Below, in pieces: positions 24,122 to 31,881 of a stretch of 33,290 bases of DNA. Every line of letters begins with the position of its first letter. The first letter of the stretch is position 1. Location: positions 1 through 33,290 of the forward strand of contig SSGN01000139.1 in assembly GCA_008016945.1 (NCBI GenBank), read 5' to 3'. The notes under the pieces are model-generated. The model saw only the letters and a program-made list of their open reading frames with translations, was not told the origin of the DNA and did no database searches. Made by a program: the position numbers and the translations under genes. The DNA is from Flavobacteriales bacterium (GTDB taxonomy: Bacteria > Bacteroidota > Bacteroidia > Flavobacteriales > PHOS-HE28).

Positions 24122-24155
24122 CGCCCCGCATGGTCCGATGGGATCGTGCGGGGCG
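24122..24155 (+). terminator. Terminator after the cytochrome c gene
   Basis: CGCCCCGCA (24122-24130) pairs perfectly with TGCGGGGCG (24147-24155), extendable by a G-T and an A-T pair, 20 bp after the stop at 24101. The T-run is short (TT), so the structure is convincing but the termination strength is not certain. A frame starting ATG 24130 inside it is not a real gene start. Confidence 0.6.
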
Positions 24156-24279
24156 TTCGCATGGAACGGTGGTGGGGTTGGTGGAGTTGGTGGAGTTGAT
24201 CCCCCACGTATGGATCATGGGTCGGTGTCTCGTGCAAGGGAGGTGCTCTACGGCGTTGAAGGTGCATGGCCGCCCGCCG

Positions 24280-24287
24280 TACCTTGG
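24280..24287 (+). promoter_or_regulatory. Putative -7 box of the serine hydrolase gene
   Basis: TACCTTGG ends 4 bases before ATG 24292. It fits TAnnTTTG in all but one base. If functional, the transcript start would lie at or very close to the start codon. Confidence 0.5.
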
Positions 24288-24291
24288 TTGT

Positions 24292-25605
24292 ATGGAGCAC
24301 CATCTACCAACCCTTTTGCTGATGGCCGCATTCCCGTTCGGCCTGGTCGCGCAGACCAAGGGCCCCGAACCATTGTCCGCGCAGGAGAGCGACCCTGTGC
24401 GCCTCGGCTGGATGCAAGGCACGCCGCCGCCTGCCGACCGTGTGGTGCATGTGGCCGACGGTTCCTTCTTCCGCTTCCCGGCCTTGCGCTGGAGCGTGGT
24501 GCACATGCGCGAGCTCATGCCCACGGTCCGTGTTTCGCGTGGGAGCGTTGCGCCCATGGCCTTGCCCTTCGCGCTGGATCCCGGCATCGACAAGGTGGTG
24601 TTCAAGCCTTGGCACGCCGACACCACCGTGACCTGGGAGCAGTCGCTGTGGGCCAACTACACGGACGGGATCTTGGTGATGCATCGCGGCCGCGTGGTAT
24701 ACGAGCGCTACTTCGGCGCCTTGGGTCCCGACGATGTCCATGTGGTGATGTCGCTCACCAAATCATTCAACGGTACCCTGGCCGCCACGCTGGTGGCCGA
24801 AGGTGTGCTGGACGAGAACAAACCCGTGCCGTTCTACGTGCCCGAGCTCGCCGGATCGGCCTTCGGCGATGCCACCGTGCGTCAGCTGATGGATATGACC
24901 ACCGGCCTTCGCTACAGCGAAAACTATGCGGACCCAAAGGCCGATGTGTGGATGTTCGGCGCCGCGGGCGAGCCGAACCGGATGCCCGGGGACGGTCGTG
25001 GGCCCTTGGGCTACTGCGCCTATCTGGAAACGGTGCGGAAGGATGGGCAGCATGGCGCGGCCTTCCACTACAAGACGGTGAACGCGGACGCCTTGGGCTG
25101 GGTGATCGCCCGGGCCACGGGCAAACCAGTGGACGAGCTGCTTGCGGAGCGGATCTGGGGGCGCATCGGCATGGAGCAGGACGGATACTACCAGGTGGAT
25201 GCCTTGGGCACCTCCTTCACGGGCGGCGGCCTCAACGCATCGTTGCGTGACCTGGCGCGCTTCGGGGAGCTGATCCGCAACAAGGGGCGCCACCAGGGGG
25301 AGCAAGTGATCCCCCAGCGCGCGGTGGAGGACATCATGGCGGGCGGAAGCAAGGAGGTGTTCGCCAAGTCCGGGTACACCGAACTGCGGGGCTGGTCCTA
25401 CCGGGACATGTGGTGGGTCACCGGGAATGCGCATGGTGCCTTCATGGCCCGTGGTGTGTATGGCCAGGCCATCTACATCGACCCCAAAGCCGAAATGGTG
25501 ATCGTGCGCCTGGCCTCCCATCCGGTGGCGGCCAACACGGCCAACGATGCCACCTCGCTCCCGGCCTACCAGGCCATGGCGGAATACCTGATGGGGAAGC
25601 ATTGA
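24292..25605 (+). CDS. Serine hydrolase of the beta-lactamase / NylB (6-aminohexanoate-dimer hydrolase) family
   Basis: 437 residues from ATG 24292 (MEHHLPTLLLMAAFPFGLVAQ), a signal peptide ending at AQ, so periplasmic or exported. The nucleophile motif SLTK (154-157) has the Ser and Lys of class C-type serine hydrolases; a Tyr motif YKTVNADALGWV (260-271) matches the NylB-type active-site Tyr and following helix; WVTGNAHGAF and the C-terminal part complete the fold. NylB-like enzymes cleave amide bonds of short oligomers, but most relatives have unknown substrates. A longer frame to 24130 was rejected since it starts inside the upstream terminator. It is preceded by a -7 box 4 bases from its ATG and ends just before a G-rich repeat. 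Confidence 0.9.
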   Translation: MEHHLPTLLLMAAFPFGLVAQTKGPEPLSAQESDPVRLGWMQGTPPPADRVVHVADGSFFRFPALRWSVVHMRELMPTVRVSRGSVAPMALPFALDPGIDKVVFKPWHADTTVTWEQSLWANYTDGILVMHRGRVVYERYFGALGPDDVHVVMSLTKSFNGTLAATLVAEGVLDENKPVPFYVPELAGSAFGDATVRQLMDMTTGLRYSENYADPKADVWMFGAAGEPNRMPGDGRGPLGYCAYLETVRKDGQHGAAFHYKTVNADALGWVIARATGKPVDELLAERIWGRIGMEQDGYYQVDALGTSFTGGGLNASLRDLARFGELIRNKGRHQGEQVIPQRAVEDIMAGGSKEVFAKSGYTELRGWSYRDMWWVTGNAHGAFMARGVYGQAIYIDPKAEMVIVRLASHPVAANTANDATSLPAYQAMAEYLMGKH

Positions 25606-25609
25606 GCGA

Positions 25610-25628
25610 GGGGAGGGGTAGGGTAGGG
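25610..25628 (+). other. G-quadruplex-like motif right after the serine hydrolase stop
   Basis: GGGG-A-GGGG-TA-GGG-TA-GGG, followed by more G-runs to 25635, starts 5 bp after the stop codon. It fits the G3+N1-7 rule for intramolecular quadruplexes and could sit in the 3' untranslated part of the mRNA. Confidence 0.4.
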
Positions 25629-25840
25629 TGAGGTGGGCGGATGCGGTAGTGGGCGCTGTAGACACCACCGGGGTGGATGCCTTGTTCTGGGACTGGTAAA
25701 AGGCGTTGCGTGCGGTGGGTCGTATTTTGGGATGCCAGGATAGTGCAAGGAGAACTCTGGTGGTTGGATCCCACGGATCGCATCGCCACGAGGGATCACA
25801 TGCGTGATCACCCTGGGGTGTACCTAGACGAGTTGATGAA

Positions 25841-25888
25841 CGGTCGGCGCACCTGCTGACCGGCAGGCGCGGACGGATGCGCCGACCG
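25841..25888 (+). repeat. Inverted repeat before the gene at 25903
   Basis: CGGTCGGCGCA (25841-25851) pairs with TGCGCCGACCG (25878-25888) over 11 bp. The loop contains a further small hairpin CCTGC/GCAGG (25852-25867). This nested structure ends 15 bp before the ATG at 25903, so it may act as a leader, a regulator binding site, or an upstream terminator. The rest of the 297-bp gap 25606-25902 holds no convincing gene. Confidence 0.5.
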
Positions 25889-25902
25889 ATCTTCGCGCTG
25901 CC

Positions 25903-26475
25903 ATGAGCAACAAGGCGGCCAAGAGCAAGGCGGTGGAACTGCTGGGCTTCGGCATACCCAAGCAGCAGGTGTTCGACAACCTGCGGATGGAGTTCCCCGA
26001 GGTGAAGCCGGGGAAGCTGGCCGAATGGCTGCGTTACATGCCCACCTCGTATGCACGTGAGAAGTACCGCACCTTGCACCTCGCCCTGCTGGCGATCATC
26101 GTGCTCTCCGCCGTACTGCGTATCCTGCGGCAGGTCTTCAGCAGCGGGGTCCACCTGGATCAAGCGACGGCCTACCTGAGCCTGATCCCCATTGCCACAT
26201 TGCTCATGGGGTGGAGCCTCTACCGCTGGCAGGGGCAGGTGTTCGAGTGGGTGGGCTGGGGCAACGTGGTGGGCGTGTTCGGGTTGATGCGCGATCTGAG
26301 CCTTTTCGTGAAGGATGGCGGCGATCCTTGGACCTTGTCCGGTAGGCTCTTGAGCATTTCCACTGGAGCGATCGCGCTGTACCTGGCGCACAAGGTCTTC
26401 GCCAAACCGAAAGTGGATAAGGACCCGATGACCGGGGAGAAGCGCTACGTGTTCCGGGATGAGGCGCTGGTCTAA
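25903..26475 (+). CDS. Small membrane protein of unknown function
   Basis: 190 residues. A basic N-terminal cytoplasmic part (MSNKAAKSKAVELLGFGIPK) with a small helix-rich domain is followed by three to four hydrophobic segments: about 58-78 (HLALLAIIVLSAVLRIL), 92-108 (LSLIPIATLLMGWSLY), 116-134 and 148-163 (LSISTGAIALYLAHKVF). The C-terminus is short and polar. The N-terminal pattern GFGIPKQQVFDNLRMEFPEV suggests a small helical binding domain. I do not recognise the family. A -7-like GATCTTCG precedes the ATG by 7 bases. It converges on the NTN hydrolase gene. Confidence 0.7.
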   Translation: MSNKAAKSKAVELLGFGIPKQQVFDNLRMEFPEVKPGKLAEWLRYMPTSYAREKYRTLHLALLAIIVLSAVLRILRQVFSSGVHLDQATAYLSLIPIATLLMGWSLYRWQGQVFEWVGWGNVVGVFGLMRDLSLFVKDGGDPWTLSGRLLSISTGAIALYLAHKVFAKPKVDKDPMTGEKRYVFRDEALV

Positions 26476-26553
26476 CGGGAACTTGGAACCAAGGGAAGGA
26501 CATGGCTTCGAGGCCACGGCAGCCCCCGACAGAGCAGGCAGCATGACAGAAAA

Positions 26554-26568
26554 CGCCGTAGTGCGGCG
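26554..26568 (-). terminator. Hairpin between convergent genes, terminator for the minus-strand gene
   Basis: CGCCG-TAGTG-CGGCG. On the minus strand it lies about 30 bp after the stop at 26597 and is followed by TTTTCTGT, a good terminator; on the plus strand it is followed by ATTAAA and is weaker. Confidence 0.6.
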
Positions 26569-26596
26569 ATTAAACCCGATACGGAAGTCCCACCGC

Positions 26597-27841
26597 TCAA
26601 TGCGGTAGAAAGAAGCCCCAGTATGCGCACCCGGCCAGTGCGGGAAGCAAGAGGGCCAGCGCCGGCAGTAGCGGCCAGCGCTCGCTCCGATACCGATGCG
26701 CTCGAAGGATCAGTACCACCGCCACCACGAGCAGGAAATACGGCAGCGAGGCCAGCGCGGGATGCACATCGCCCAGGCCGAAGTAGAAGACCTTTTCCAG
26801 CGTGAGTAGCACGGCCACCAGCCCCACCAAGGCCACCAGCCCGAGACCGGCCACCACCAACGGCCAACTCGTACGCACCGGCAGCCTACGGATCCTACGC
26901 AGCCCGTTCATGAGCACCCGCACGCCGAGGATGAGGACCCACAGCACAGCCGCCACGCCACAGGCCATCAACCCTTGGAACAGCCAGCGTTGGTGGAAGG
27001 GCGTGCGGTACGCCTGCAGCGCTTGGTAGGCCTTGTTCGGGGGGAAGAGTGCAGGCAGGTCCAGCGTGTGCGCGCCCTTTCGCAGCTCCGCGTGCAGATC
27101 GAAGGTGATCCGGTGTTCGTAGTCGTGATAGAAAGCCAGGTGCACGAGGCCGCTGTCAGGTTCGAAGAGCGTGCTGAAGAAGGTGCCGTTCCCCAGGAAC
27201 TTCCGGCAGGACTTCATGCCTTCCAACACGGACCACGCGCCGTCCACCGTAGGCGCAACACCCGCCTCGAGGAGCGTACGACCTTGTTGCAGGCGCGGAA
27301 TGGGAATGGCGTCCATGTCCGTATCGCGTGCCAGCCGCCAGTTGCCCACCGCGAAGTACGGCTCGTCGCCCAGCAGGATGGTGTCGTTCTGCACCACCGC
27401 GTAACGGCCCTGCGCATCTGCCAGGAAGATCATGCTCTGATGCAGGAGGATCCGGTCATGTTTCCGCAGGAAGGCCACCGCTTCCGGAACGTCGTGGCAC
27501 TGCTCCAGCATGCGGTTGGTCAGCGCATTGAACTCAAGCGGCGGCTTGCCCGGCGAAGGCGCTACGTCCATCGGCTGGACCGTGAGCCCGTCGAACACGA
27601 GTCCGACCTCGTTCATGCCCAGTTGGTCCGTCCAGGGCAGGTATGGATGCCCCCGCCAACTGCTGAAGTACACCGCGCCGAGCCGGCCAGCCTCGCCGGG
27701 CACGAAGCGCACGCGGCCTTCCACACACCACGAGTCCTCGTTGTTGCCCACGAAGGTCCGCCCCCCATTGTGGAGGATGAAGGCGGTGCAGGCCGGGGCC
27801 CACAACGGAAGCAGCATGGCGAGGAAGGCGAACAGGCGCAT
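26597..27841 (-). CDS. Ntn-type linear amide hydrolase (C45/choloylglycine hydrolase-like) with C-terminal membrane helices
   Basis: 414 residues from ATG 27841 (MRLFAFLAMLLPLWAPA). The signal peptide would be cut in front of Cys18, exposing it as the N-terminal nucleophile in CTAFILHNGGRTFVGNNEDS, the hallmark of penicillin V acylase/conjugated-bile-salt-hydrolase type Ntn enzymes. The catalytic domain extends to about residue 280. The last ~130 residues contain three or four hydrophobic segments (FQGLMACGVAAVLWVLILGV, LVVAGLGLVALVGLVAVLL, LPYFLLVVAVVLIL, LLPALALLLPALAGC), so the enzyme may be tethered to a membrane, which is unusual for the family. The longer frame to 27889 was rejected. 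A box TACGTTCG lies 22 bp upstream of the ATG. Substrate unknown. Confidence 0.85.
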   Translation of the reverse strand: MRLFAFLAMLLPLWAPACTAFILHNGGRTFVGNNEDSWCVEGRVRFVPGEAGRLGAVYFSSWRGHPYLPWTDQLGMNEVGLVFDGLTVQPMDVAPSPGKPPLEFNALTNRMLEQCHDVPEAVAFLRKHDRILLHQSMIFLADAQGRYAVVQNDTILLGDEPYFAVGNWRLARDTDMDAIPIPRLQQGRTLLEAGVAPTVDGAWSVLEGMKSCRKFLGNGTFFSTLFEPDSGLVHLAFYHDYEHRITFDLHAELRKGAHTLDLPALFPPNKAYQALQAYRTPFHQRWLFQGLMACGVAAVLWVLILGVRVLMNGLRRIRRLPVRTSWPLVVAGLGLVALVGLVAVLLTLEKVFYFGLGDVHPALASLPYFLLVVAVVLILRAHRYRSERWPLLPALALLLPALAGCAYWGFFLPH

Positions 27842-27928
27842 ACCGAATGAATGTGATGAAGAGCGAACGTAACGCTGAACCGACCCCATGCGATCGGGGC
27901 TTCTGATCCGGCATGTGATCGCGCCGTG

Positions 27929-28780
27929 CTACTCCTTCACCCACGTTGTGCCGGTCAACCTGCCGGAACCATCGCGGACGCTGATGCGGTACAGCCCGGC
28001 CGGAAGTGCTTCCGTGGATACCAACGGGCGGGGATCGGTGGTGCGCTGTTGAAGCACCACGCGGCAGGTGGCATCGAGGAGGGTGATGGTGTGCGGGCCG
28101 GGCGGGAGGGAAAGCGAGAAGTGGGTGGTGCCGGGGTTGGGGAAGACATGGATGCGTGTGGAGGGATCCTGCTCTCCCACACCGGTCGATCCGGAGAACG
28201 CGAGATCGTCCACCTTGACAAAGCTGCCGGGCACGGGCGCTAGGAAGTTGGTGCTGGAGACGATCTGGATGAAGGCGGTGTCCGGGATACCGGTGCCGAG
28301 GTAGTCGAGGGGAACGGAGAATGCCTGCCAGGTGGCCAGTGTACCCGTCACTTCCAATGAGCCGAATGCGATGAGGTCGGTACTGGACGTTACGCTGTTC
28401 CACTTGCTGAGCGCCACCTGGACCTGAGCGGTGTCGAAGGGTTGGATGCCGTATTGCCACTGGCCGGTGAGCATGGCGGGGCGTTGGGCATAGGGGAAGC
28501 CGGCATGGCTGGAGGATGTGCCGACCGAGAGCCAACCTTGGATCGCCATGACGCCGCCCGGGGATTGGCGCGTGGTGATCACGGCATGGAAGCCGCCGGG
28601 GTGGCCCGGTGTGCCTTGTTCCACCGTGGGGCCACCGACCGTGGGGATCTCGTTGTAGGTGAGCCAGCCCATCGGGTCCAGGTATGATCCTTGATCCACC
28701 CACGTTTCGAAGCCACCGTTGGGGATCTGAGCGGTGGCCAGCAGGGGGAGCAAGGCCAGGGGGAGGAGGGCTGTGCGCAT
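27929..28780 (-). CDS. T9SS-secreted protein with a carbohydrate-binding-like domain
   Basis: 283 residues, ATG 28780 (MRTALLPLALLPLLATAQ), a signal peptide. The body (PNGGFETWVDQ ... PMGWLTYNE ... DTAFIQIVSS ... SFVKVDDLAFSG) resembles the PCMD/CBM-like beta-sandwich domain widespread in Bacteroidota secreted proteins. The last ~70 residues are a type A T9SS sorting domain (IHVFPNPGTTHFSLSL ... LLDATCRVVLQQR ... AGLYRISVRDGSG ... WVKE). It is 87 bp upstream, on the same strand, of the NTN hydrolase gene, so they may be co-expressed. The ligand is unknown. Confidence 0.85.
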   Translation of the reverse strand: MRTALLPLALLPLLATAQIPNGGFETWVDQGSYLDPMGWLTYNEIPTVGGPTVEQGTPGHPGGFHAVITTRQSPGGVMAIQGWLSVGTSSSHAGFPYAQRPAMLTGQWQYGIQPFDTAQVQVALSKWNSVTSSTDLIAFGSLEVTGTLATWQAFSVPLDYLGTGIPDTAFIQIVSSTNFLAPVPGSFVKVDDLAFSGSTGVGEQDPSTRIHVFPNPGTTHFSLSLPPGPHTITLLDATCRVVLQQRTTDPRPLVSTEALPAGLYRISVRDGSGRLTGTTWVKE

Positions 28781-28786
28781 GATGAA

Positions 28787-28794
28787 CGAATGTA
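28787..28794 (-). promoter_or_regulatory. Putative -7 box of the T9SS gene at 28780
   Basis: Complement of 28787-28794 reads TACATTCG, matching TAnnTTTG with one change, 6 bases before the ATG. Confidence 0.45.
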
Positions 28795-28885
28795 CGGGCC
28801 GGACGGGGATGAGGGAATGCTACCTTGGCCAACTCGATGAACGTAAGCCTCATGTTCCTCGTTCCGCAGTGGTCCGTCGGTTCCG

Positions 28886-28893
28886 TAACTTTC
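28886..28893 (+). promoter_or_regulatory. Putative -7 box of the small gene at 28898
   Basis: TAACTTTC (matches TAnnTTT) ends 4 bases before ATG 28898. A second similar box, TACCTTGG, lies at 28821-28828. Either may start the transcript of the two-gene pair. Confidence 0.4.
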
Positions 28894-28897
28894 GACC

Positions 28898-29125
28898 ATG
28901 GCATCAAAGACCAAAACGGCCCGCAATCCTCGTAAGGCAGCCAAAGCGCCGCTCACGAGCAAGACCCTGCGTCGCGTGTCTACCACAGCCACCAAGTCCG
29001 CGAGCCGTTCTGCTTTCGATCACGTGGATGAACTGCTGGTGGTGAAGGAAGGCTGGCTGGTGAAGGTGGACAAGTCCGGCAAGGTGACCAAGCGGGTGAA
29101 GCGGATCAAGCTTCCTGCTGCCTGA
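28898..29125 (+). CDS. Small basic protein, candidate antitoxin or partner of the zeta-like kinase
   Basis: 75 residues. The first half is a Lys/Arg/Ala/Thr/Ser-rich tail (MASKTKTARNPRKAAKAPL) that looks disordered and may bind nucleic acid; the second half (DHVDELLVVKEGWLVKVDK) contains a short beta-hairpin-like segment, then basic residues. No known family is recognised. The stop codon is 6 bp before the ATG of the zeta-toxin-like gene, the spacing typical of toxin-antitoxin operons. The antitoxin role is inferred only from size and position. Confidence 0.75.
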   Translation: MASKTKTARNPRKAAKAPLTSKTLRRVSTTATKSASRSAFDHVDELLVVKEGWLVKVDKSGKVTKRVKRIKLPAA

Positions 29126-29131
29126 ACGGCC

Positions 29132-29959
29132 ATGGCGCGATCGCTGCGCTTGCGGATGTTCGCTGGGCCGAACGGGTCCGGAAAGACGACCATCATCAAT
29201 GCGGTACGCAAGGCCCGGGTGAACGGCCGTCCCGTGGATCTGGGTGCGTACATCAACGCGGATGACATTGCGAAGGCCCTCGGCAAGGGCTACGACCTTG
29301 CGCCCTTCGAGCTTGAATTTGATGCCGAACGCTTCCTGGCCTTTGCGGCCGCTTCCGGTCTGTTGGACAAGGAGTTCATGCTGAAGGACCTGGAGCATGG
29401 CGTGGTCTGGACCAGCGATCGCGTACGTTCCAAACCTTCACTGCCAAAGGACCGTGTGGCCCAGCTGATCGCGCAGTTCCTGTACGATGAGCTGCTCACT
29501 GCGAAGCGCAAGTTCTCGCTCGAGACGGTGTTCAGTCACCCGAACAAGTTGGAACTGATGAAGCGGGCCAAAGCAATGGGCTACAAGGTGTACCTCTACT
29601 TCATTTCCACGGAAGATCCTGCGATCAACGTCCAACGGGTGAAGGATATCCGCGTGAAACAGGGTGGCCATGATGTGCCGAAGGACAAGATCATCAGCCG
29701 CTACCATCGGACCATGGCGAATCTGCCTGAAGCGCTATCGATCGCCTACCATGCCTACCTATGGGACAACTCGAAGCACGGTTCTGCCCAGTTGTTCTGC
29801 GAGATGAAGCGGACGGATGACGGTACGCTCTGGGACATCGATCCCACGTTGGTGCCGATCTGGTTCCTGCCCTACTTGTTGGAGCTCCCGGAGGCGGGAG
29901 ATCTTTCTCATGTGTATTGGAAGGCGATGGAGCGATTCAGGGATCCTTCAGGGGAGTGA
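29132..29959 (+). CDS. Zeta-toxin-like P-loop kinase
   Basis: 275 residues. Walker A GPNGSGKTT (12-20), then INADDI (41-46), the zeta/AAA pattern in which Asp/Glu contacts the substrate, and LETVFS (130-135), the equivalent of FETxxS in zeta toxins; a loop of extra residues (about 55-125) separates these. A later Arg-rich segment (VQRVKDIRVKQGGHDVPKDK) fits the zeta R-motif that binds the ATP phosphates. Zeta toxins phosphorylate UDP-N-acetylglucosamine and so poison cell-wall synthesis; related Bacteroidota proteins are mostly of unknown substrate. It follows the 75-residue protein by 6 bp. A phage or regulatory kinase role is also possible. Confidence 0.85.
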   Translation: MARSLRLRMFAGPNGSGKTTIINAVRKARVNGRPVDLGAYINADDIAKALGKGYDLAPFELEFDAERFLAFAAASGLLDKEFMLKDLEHGVVWTSDRVRSKPSLPKDRVAQLIAQFLYDELLTAKRKFSLETVFSHPNKLELMKRAKAMGYKVYLYFISTEDPAINVQRVKDIRVKQGGHDVPKDKIISRYHRTMANLPEALSIAYHAYLWDNSKHGSAQLFCEMKRTDDGTLWDIDPTLVPIWFLPYLLELPEAGDLSHVYWKAMERFRDPSGE

Positions 29960-29984
29960 GCGTTCCATACGGGATCTCCGCCAG

Positions 29985-30125
29985 GGATGGGAGCGACGGC
30001 TGGCCGCAGGCCGGGCCATGCGGCACCGTGGAGCGAGGAGGCCCGACGGTAGGAGGGACCCCGCAGCCCCGGTGACGCCGGCCCGGGCCAGGCCACCACA
30101 GCGGACAGCCCGCCCGGGCGGCCTG
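29985..30125. repeat. GC-rich intergenic repeat-like segment, copy 2
   Basis: Dense in GC with several short inverted repeats (for example GGCCGCAGGCCGGGCC). About 30020-30110 resembles 22700-22790 in motif order (GCGAGGAGG ... GGGACCCCG ... CGGCCCGGGCCA ... CAGCGGA). It starts about 25 bp after the zeta-like gene. No gene is visible. Confidence 0.4.
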
Positions 30126-30357
30126 ATCAACTCATACTTTCATTCGCTCGCCATTGGATCCCCTACCTTGTACGAGACGGAGATCCTGGAAGTGACCGGC
30201 ATGGGGCCGGTAACGAACTCCTTGCAGGGTCGTGGGGAAGGCGTGGCATGAGCCGTGGAGGACGGGATCGTGAGGCGGTGCTCACCATAGTGCAACGGAT
30301 CGGACTTTGCGCGTGGACGAGCGTGATGTCCTGCGAACTTGCTGATCGAACGACGAT
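30126..30357. other. Gene-free leader region of the gene at 30358, with a -7 box
   Basis: No protein-like frame longer than about 17 codons. TACCTTGT at 30164-30171 fits the -7 consensus and lies 186 bp before the ATG at 30358, so a long leader is possible. Nothing else was recognised. Confidence 0.35.
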
Positions 30358-31881
30358 ATGAACAACTCGGATGGAATGAGAATGCTCTTGGTGTTCATGA
30401 CCGCTTCAGCGCTGGTGGTCCAGGCCCAACCCGAACTGCCGTTGCTTTGGGAGCACCGCTTCCCCGAGCCTACATTCATGACCGGCTACGGTGACGTGGC
30501 CGTGGGCATGGCGGTGCGGAATGACAGTTTGCTGGTGGGCCACAGCTGGGAGAACATTTCCCAGAGCAGCCTGATCCACGCCGCAACAGGCGATCCGGTC
30601 TGGTCCCTATCGTCGGGCGATACCGTGTACCACCAGGGCGGGCGGAGTTTTTTCGGGAATGCGATGATCGGTGCCGAGCGTGTGGCATCCGGCGCTGGGA
30701 TCGGTGTCCGCACGCGGTTGTACGACCTGGATGGCACGGTGCCTTGGACCGTGGATGCCGGGCTGCAGAACGTGGCACGGATGTGCGGTCCGCTGGTCAA
30801 TGGCGCGGGCGACTCCGCCTTCGTGCTGGCCTACCAGAATGGAACACTGCACGGCTTCCGCTACGATCACGCGGGTGGCACGGGGAGCTGGCAGCTCCCC
30901 ACCGGCCATCCTTGGCGCGAATTCTCCGCCAACTTCAACGCAGCGGGCCATCTGTTGGTCACGGCCATGGTGGACCATCCCGGAGCGTTCACGGACGTGC
31001 CTCGGCTTGTCGTTCTCAACAGCGTGGATGGCAGCGTGGAATGGTCTGCCTACCTGGAGGATACCACCGGCTTCGTGGTCAATTCGCCCGCCATGACCGT
31101 ACCATGGGCCGGCGATACCATGCTCACGGTGCATACCACTTATGCGGGCAAGGTGCTGATGCGGATGACCGAGGCCACCACCGGGCAGAGCGTGTGGTCC
31201 TTCGAGGACAGCCTGAGCCTTTCGCCATACCTGGCCTCCGTGGCCGTGGTACCGTCCCAGGGCAGCATTTTGGTGGCGTTGGACCGCGGTTCCGTGATCG
31301 CCTACTCCAGGAGCAACGGGCGCGTTTGGATGGACACGCTGAACCTGACGTCCGCGTACCCGAACACGCGGATCCTGGCGAATGAGGACCATGTGGTGCT
31401 GGTATCGCCAGCAGACCGCCACCTCGACCAAGGCCAGGATGTGATGATCCGTGCGCTGGACCCGACCACCGGCACAGTGCTCGGGGAGGCTTGGGTGAAC
31501 GACATCGCGGATACGCACGATATGCCGGAGGATGCGCTGCTGAACGGAAGCATGCTCCACCTGATCTCGGCGGCCACACACGACACGTTGAACATCCTCT
31601 TCGAGAGCACCACCCTCCTGGTCTCCACCTTCGATCTCTCCGTTACGACGGGTGTTCACGGGCATGCGGAAGTGCCGGCACCCGTGCAAGGGATCATCTC
31701 GGCCGGCAGCATCCAGGATCGACTGGGTACGCACGTGAAGCACTGGAAGGCCTTCGACAGGCACGGGCGGCTGTTGGCCACGGGCGATCGCGGGCGGATG
31801 GATGCCTGGTACACCACGGCTGCTTCGGGCATGTATACGTTGGTGGCGGGAAAGGAACGGTTGGTCTTCCTGAAACCCTGA
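30358..31881 (+). CDS. Secreted PQQ-like beta-propeller protein, probable T9SS cargo
   Basis: 507 residues from ATG 30358; MRMLLVF (30376) is an alternative start. The signal peptide ends VVQAQ. The body consists of Trp-containing repeat blades of PQQ/Kelch-like type (TGDPVWSLSSGDTVYHQGGR, DLDGTVPWTVDAG, SVDGSVEWSAYLED, TTGQSVWSFEDS, RSNGRVWMDTLNL), forming a beta propeller. The last ~70 residues (HWKAFDRHGRLLATGDRGRM ... ASGMYTLVAGKERLVFLKP) are like a T9SS sorting domain, although the usual PNP motif is missing. It probably works at the cell surface; the ligand is unknown. Its stop codon forms the first bases of a MITE-like element. Confidence 0.85.
   Translation: MNNSDGMRMLLVFMTASALVVQAQPELPLLWEHRFPEPTFMTGYGDVAVGMAVRNDSLLVGHSWENISQSSLIHAATGDPVWSLSSGDTVYHQGGRSFFGNAMIGAERVASGAGIGVRTRLYDLDGTVPWTVDAGLQNVARMCGPLVNGAGDSAFVLAYQNGTLHGFRYDHAGGTGSWQLPTGHPWREFSANFNAAGHLLVTAMVDHPGAFTDVPRLVVLNSVDGSVEWSAYLEDTTGFVVNSPAMTVPWAGDTMLTVHTTYAGKVLMRMTEATTGQSVWSFEDSLSLSPYLASVAVVPSQGSILVALDRGSVIAYSRSNGRVWMDTLNLTSAYPNTRILANEDHVVLVSPADRHLDQGQDVMIRALDPTTGTVLGEAWVNDIADTHDMPEDALLNGSMLHLISAATHDTLNILFESTTLLVSTFDLSVTTGVHGHAEVPAPVQGIISAGSIQDRLGTHVKHWKAFDRHGRLLATGDRGRMDAWYTTAASGMYTLVAGKERLVFLKP

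Noticed and set aside
24178..24199. Tandem 9-base repeat GTTGGTGGA
   Set aside because: Only two units and a partial third; too small to interpret.
24130..24291. Longer N-terminus for the serine hydrolase
   Set aside because: It starts inside the terminator hairpin of the cytochrome c gene, lies before the -7 box and would bury the signal peptide.
25677..25859. 60-codon frame MPCSGTGKRRC... before the membrane-protein gene
   Set aside because: Short, Trp/Arg/Cys-rich and overlaps the inverted repeat; no homologous pattern recognised.
24763..26544. 593-residue open frame on the minus strand
   Set aside because: Antisense to the serine hydrolase and the membrane protein; spans two genes and their intergenic structure.
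28837..28938. 33-codon frame (MNVSLMFLVPQ...) after a -7-like box
   Set aside because: It overlaps the start of the 28898 gene in another frame and has no support beyond the box; a leader peptide cannot be excluded but is not supported.
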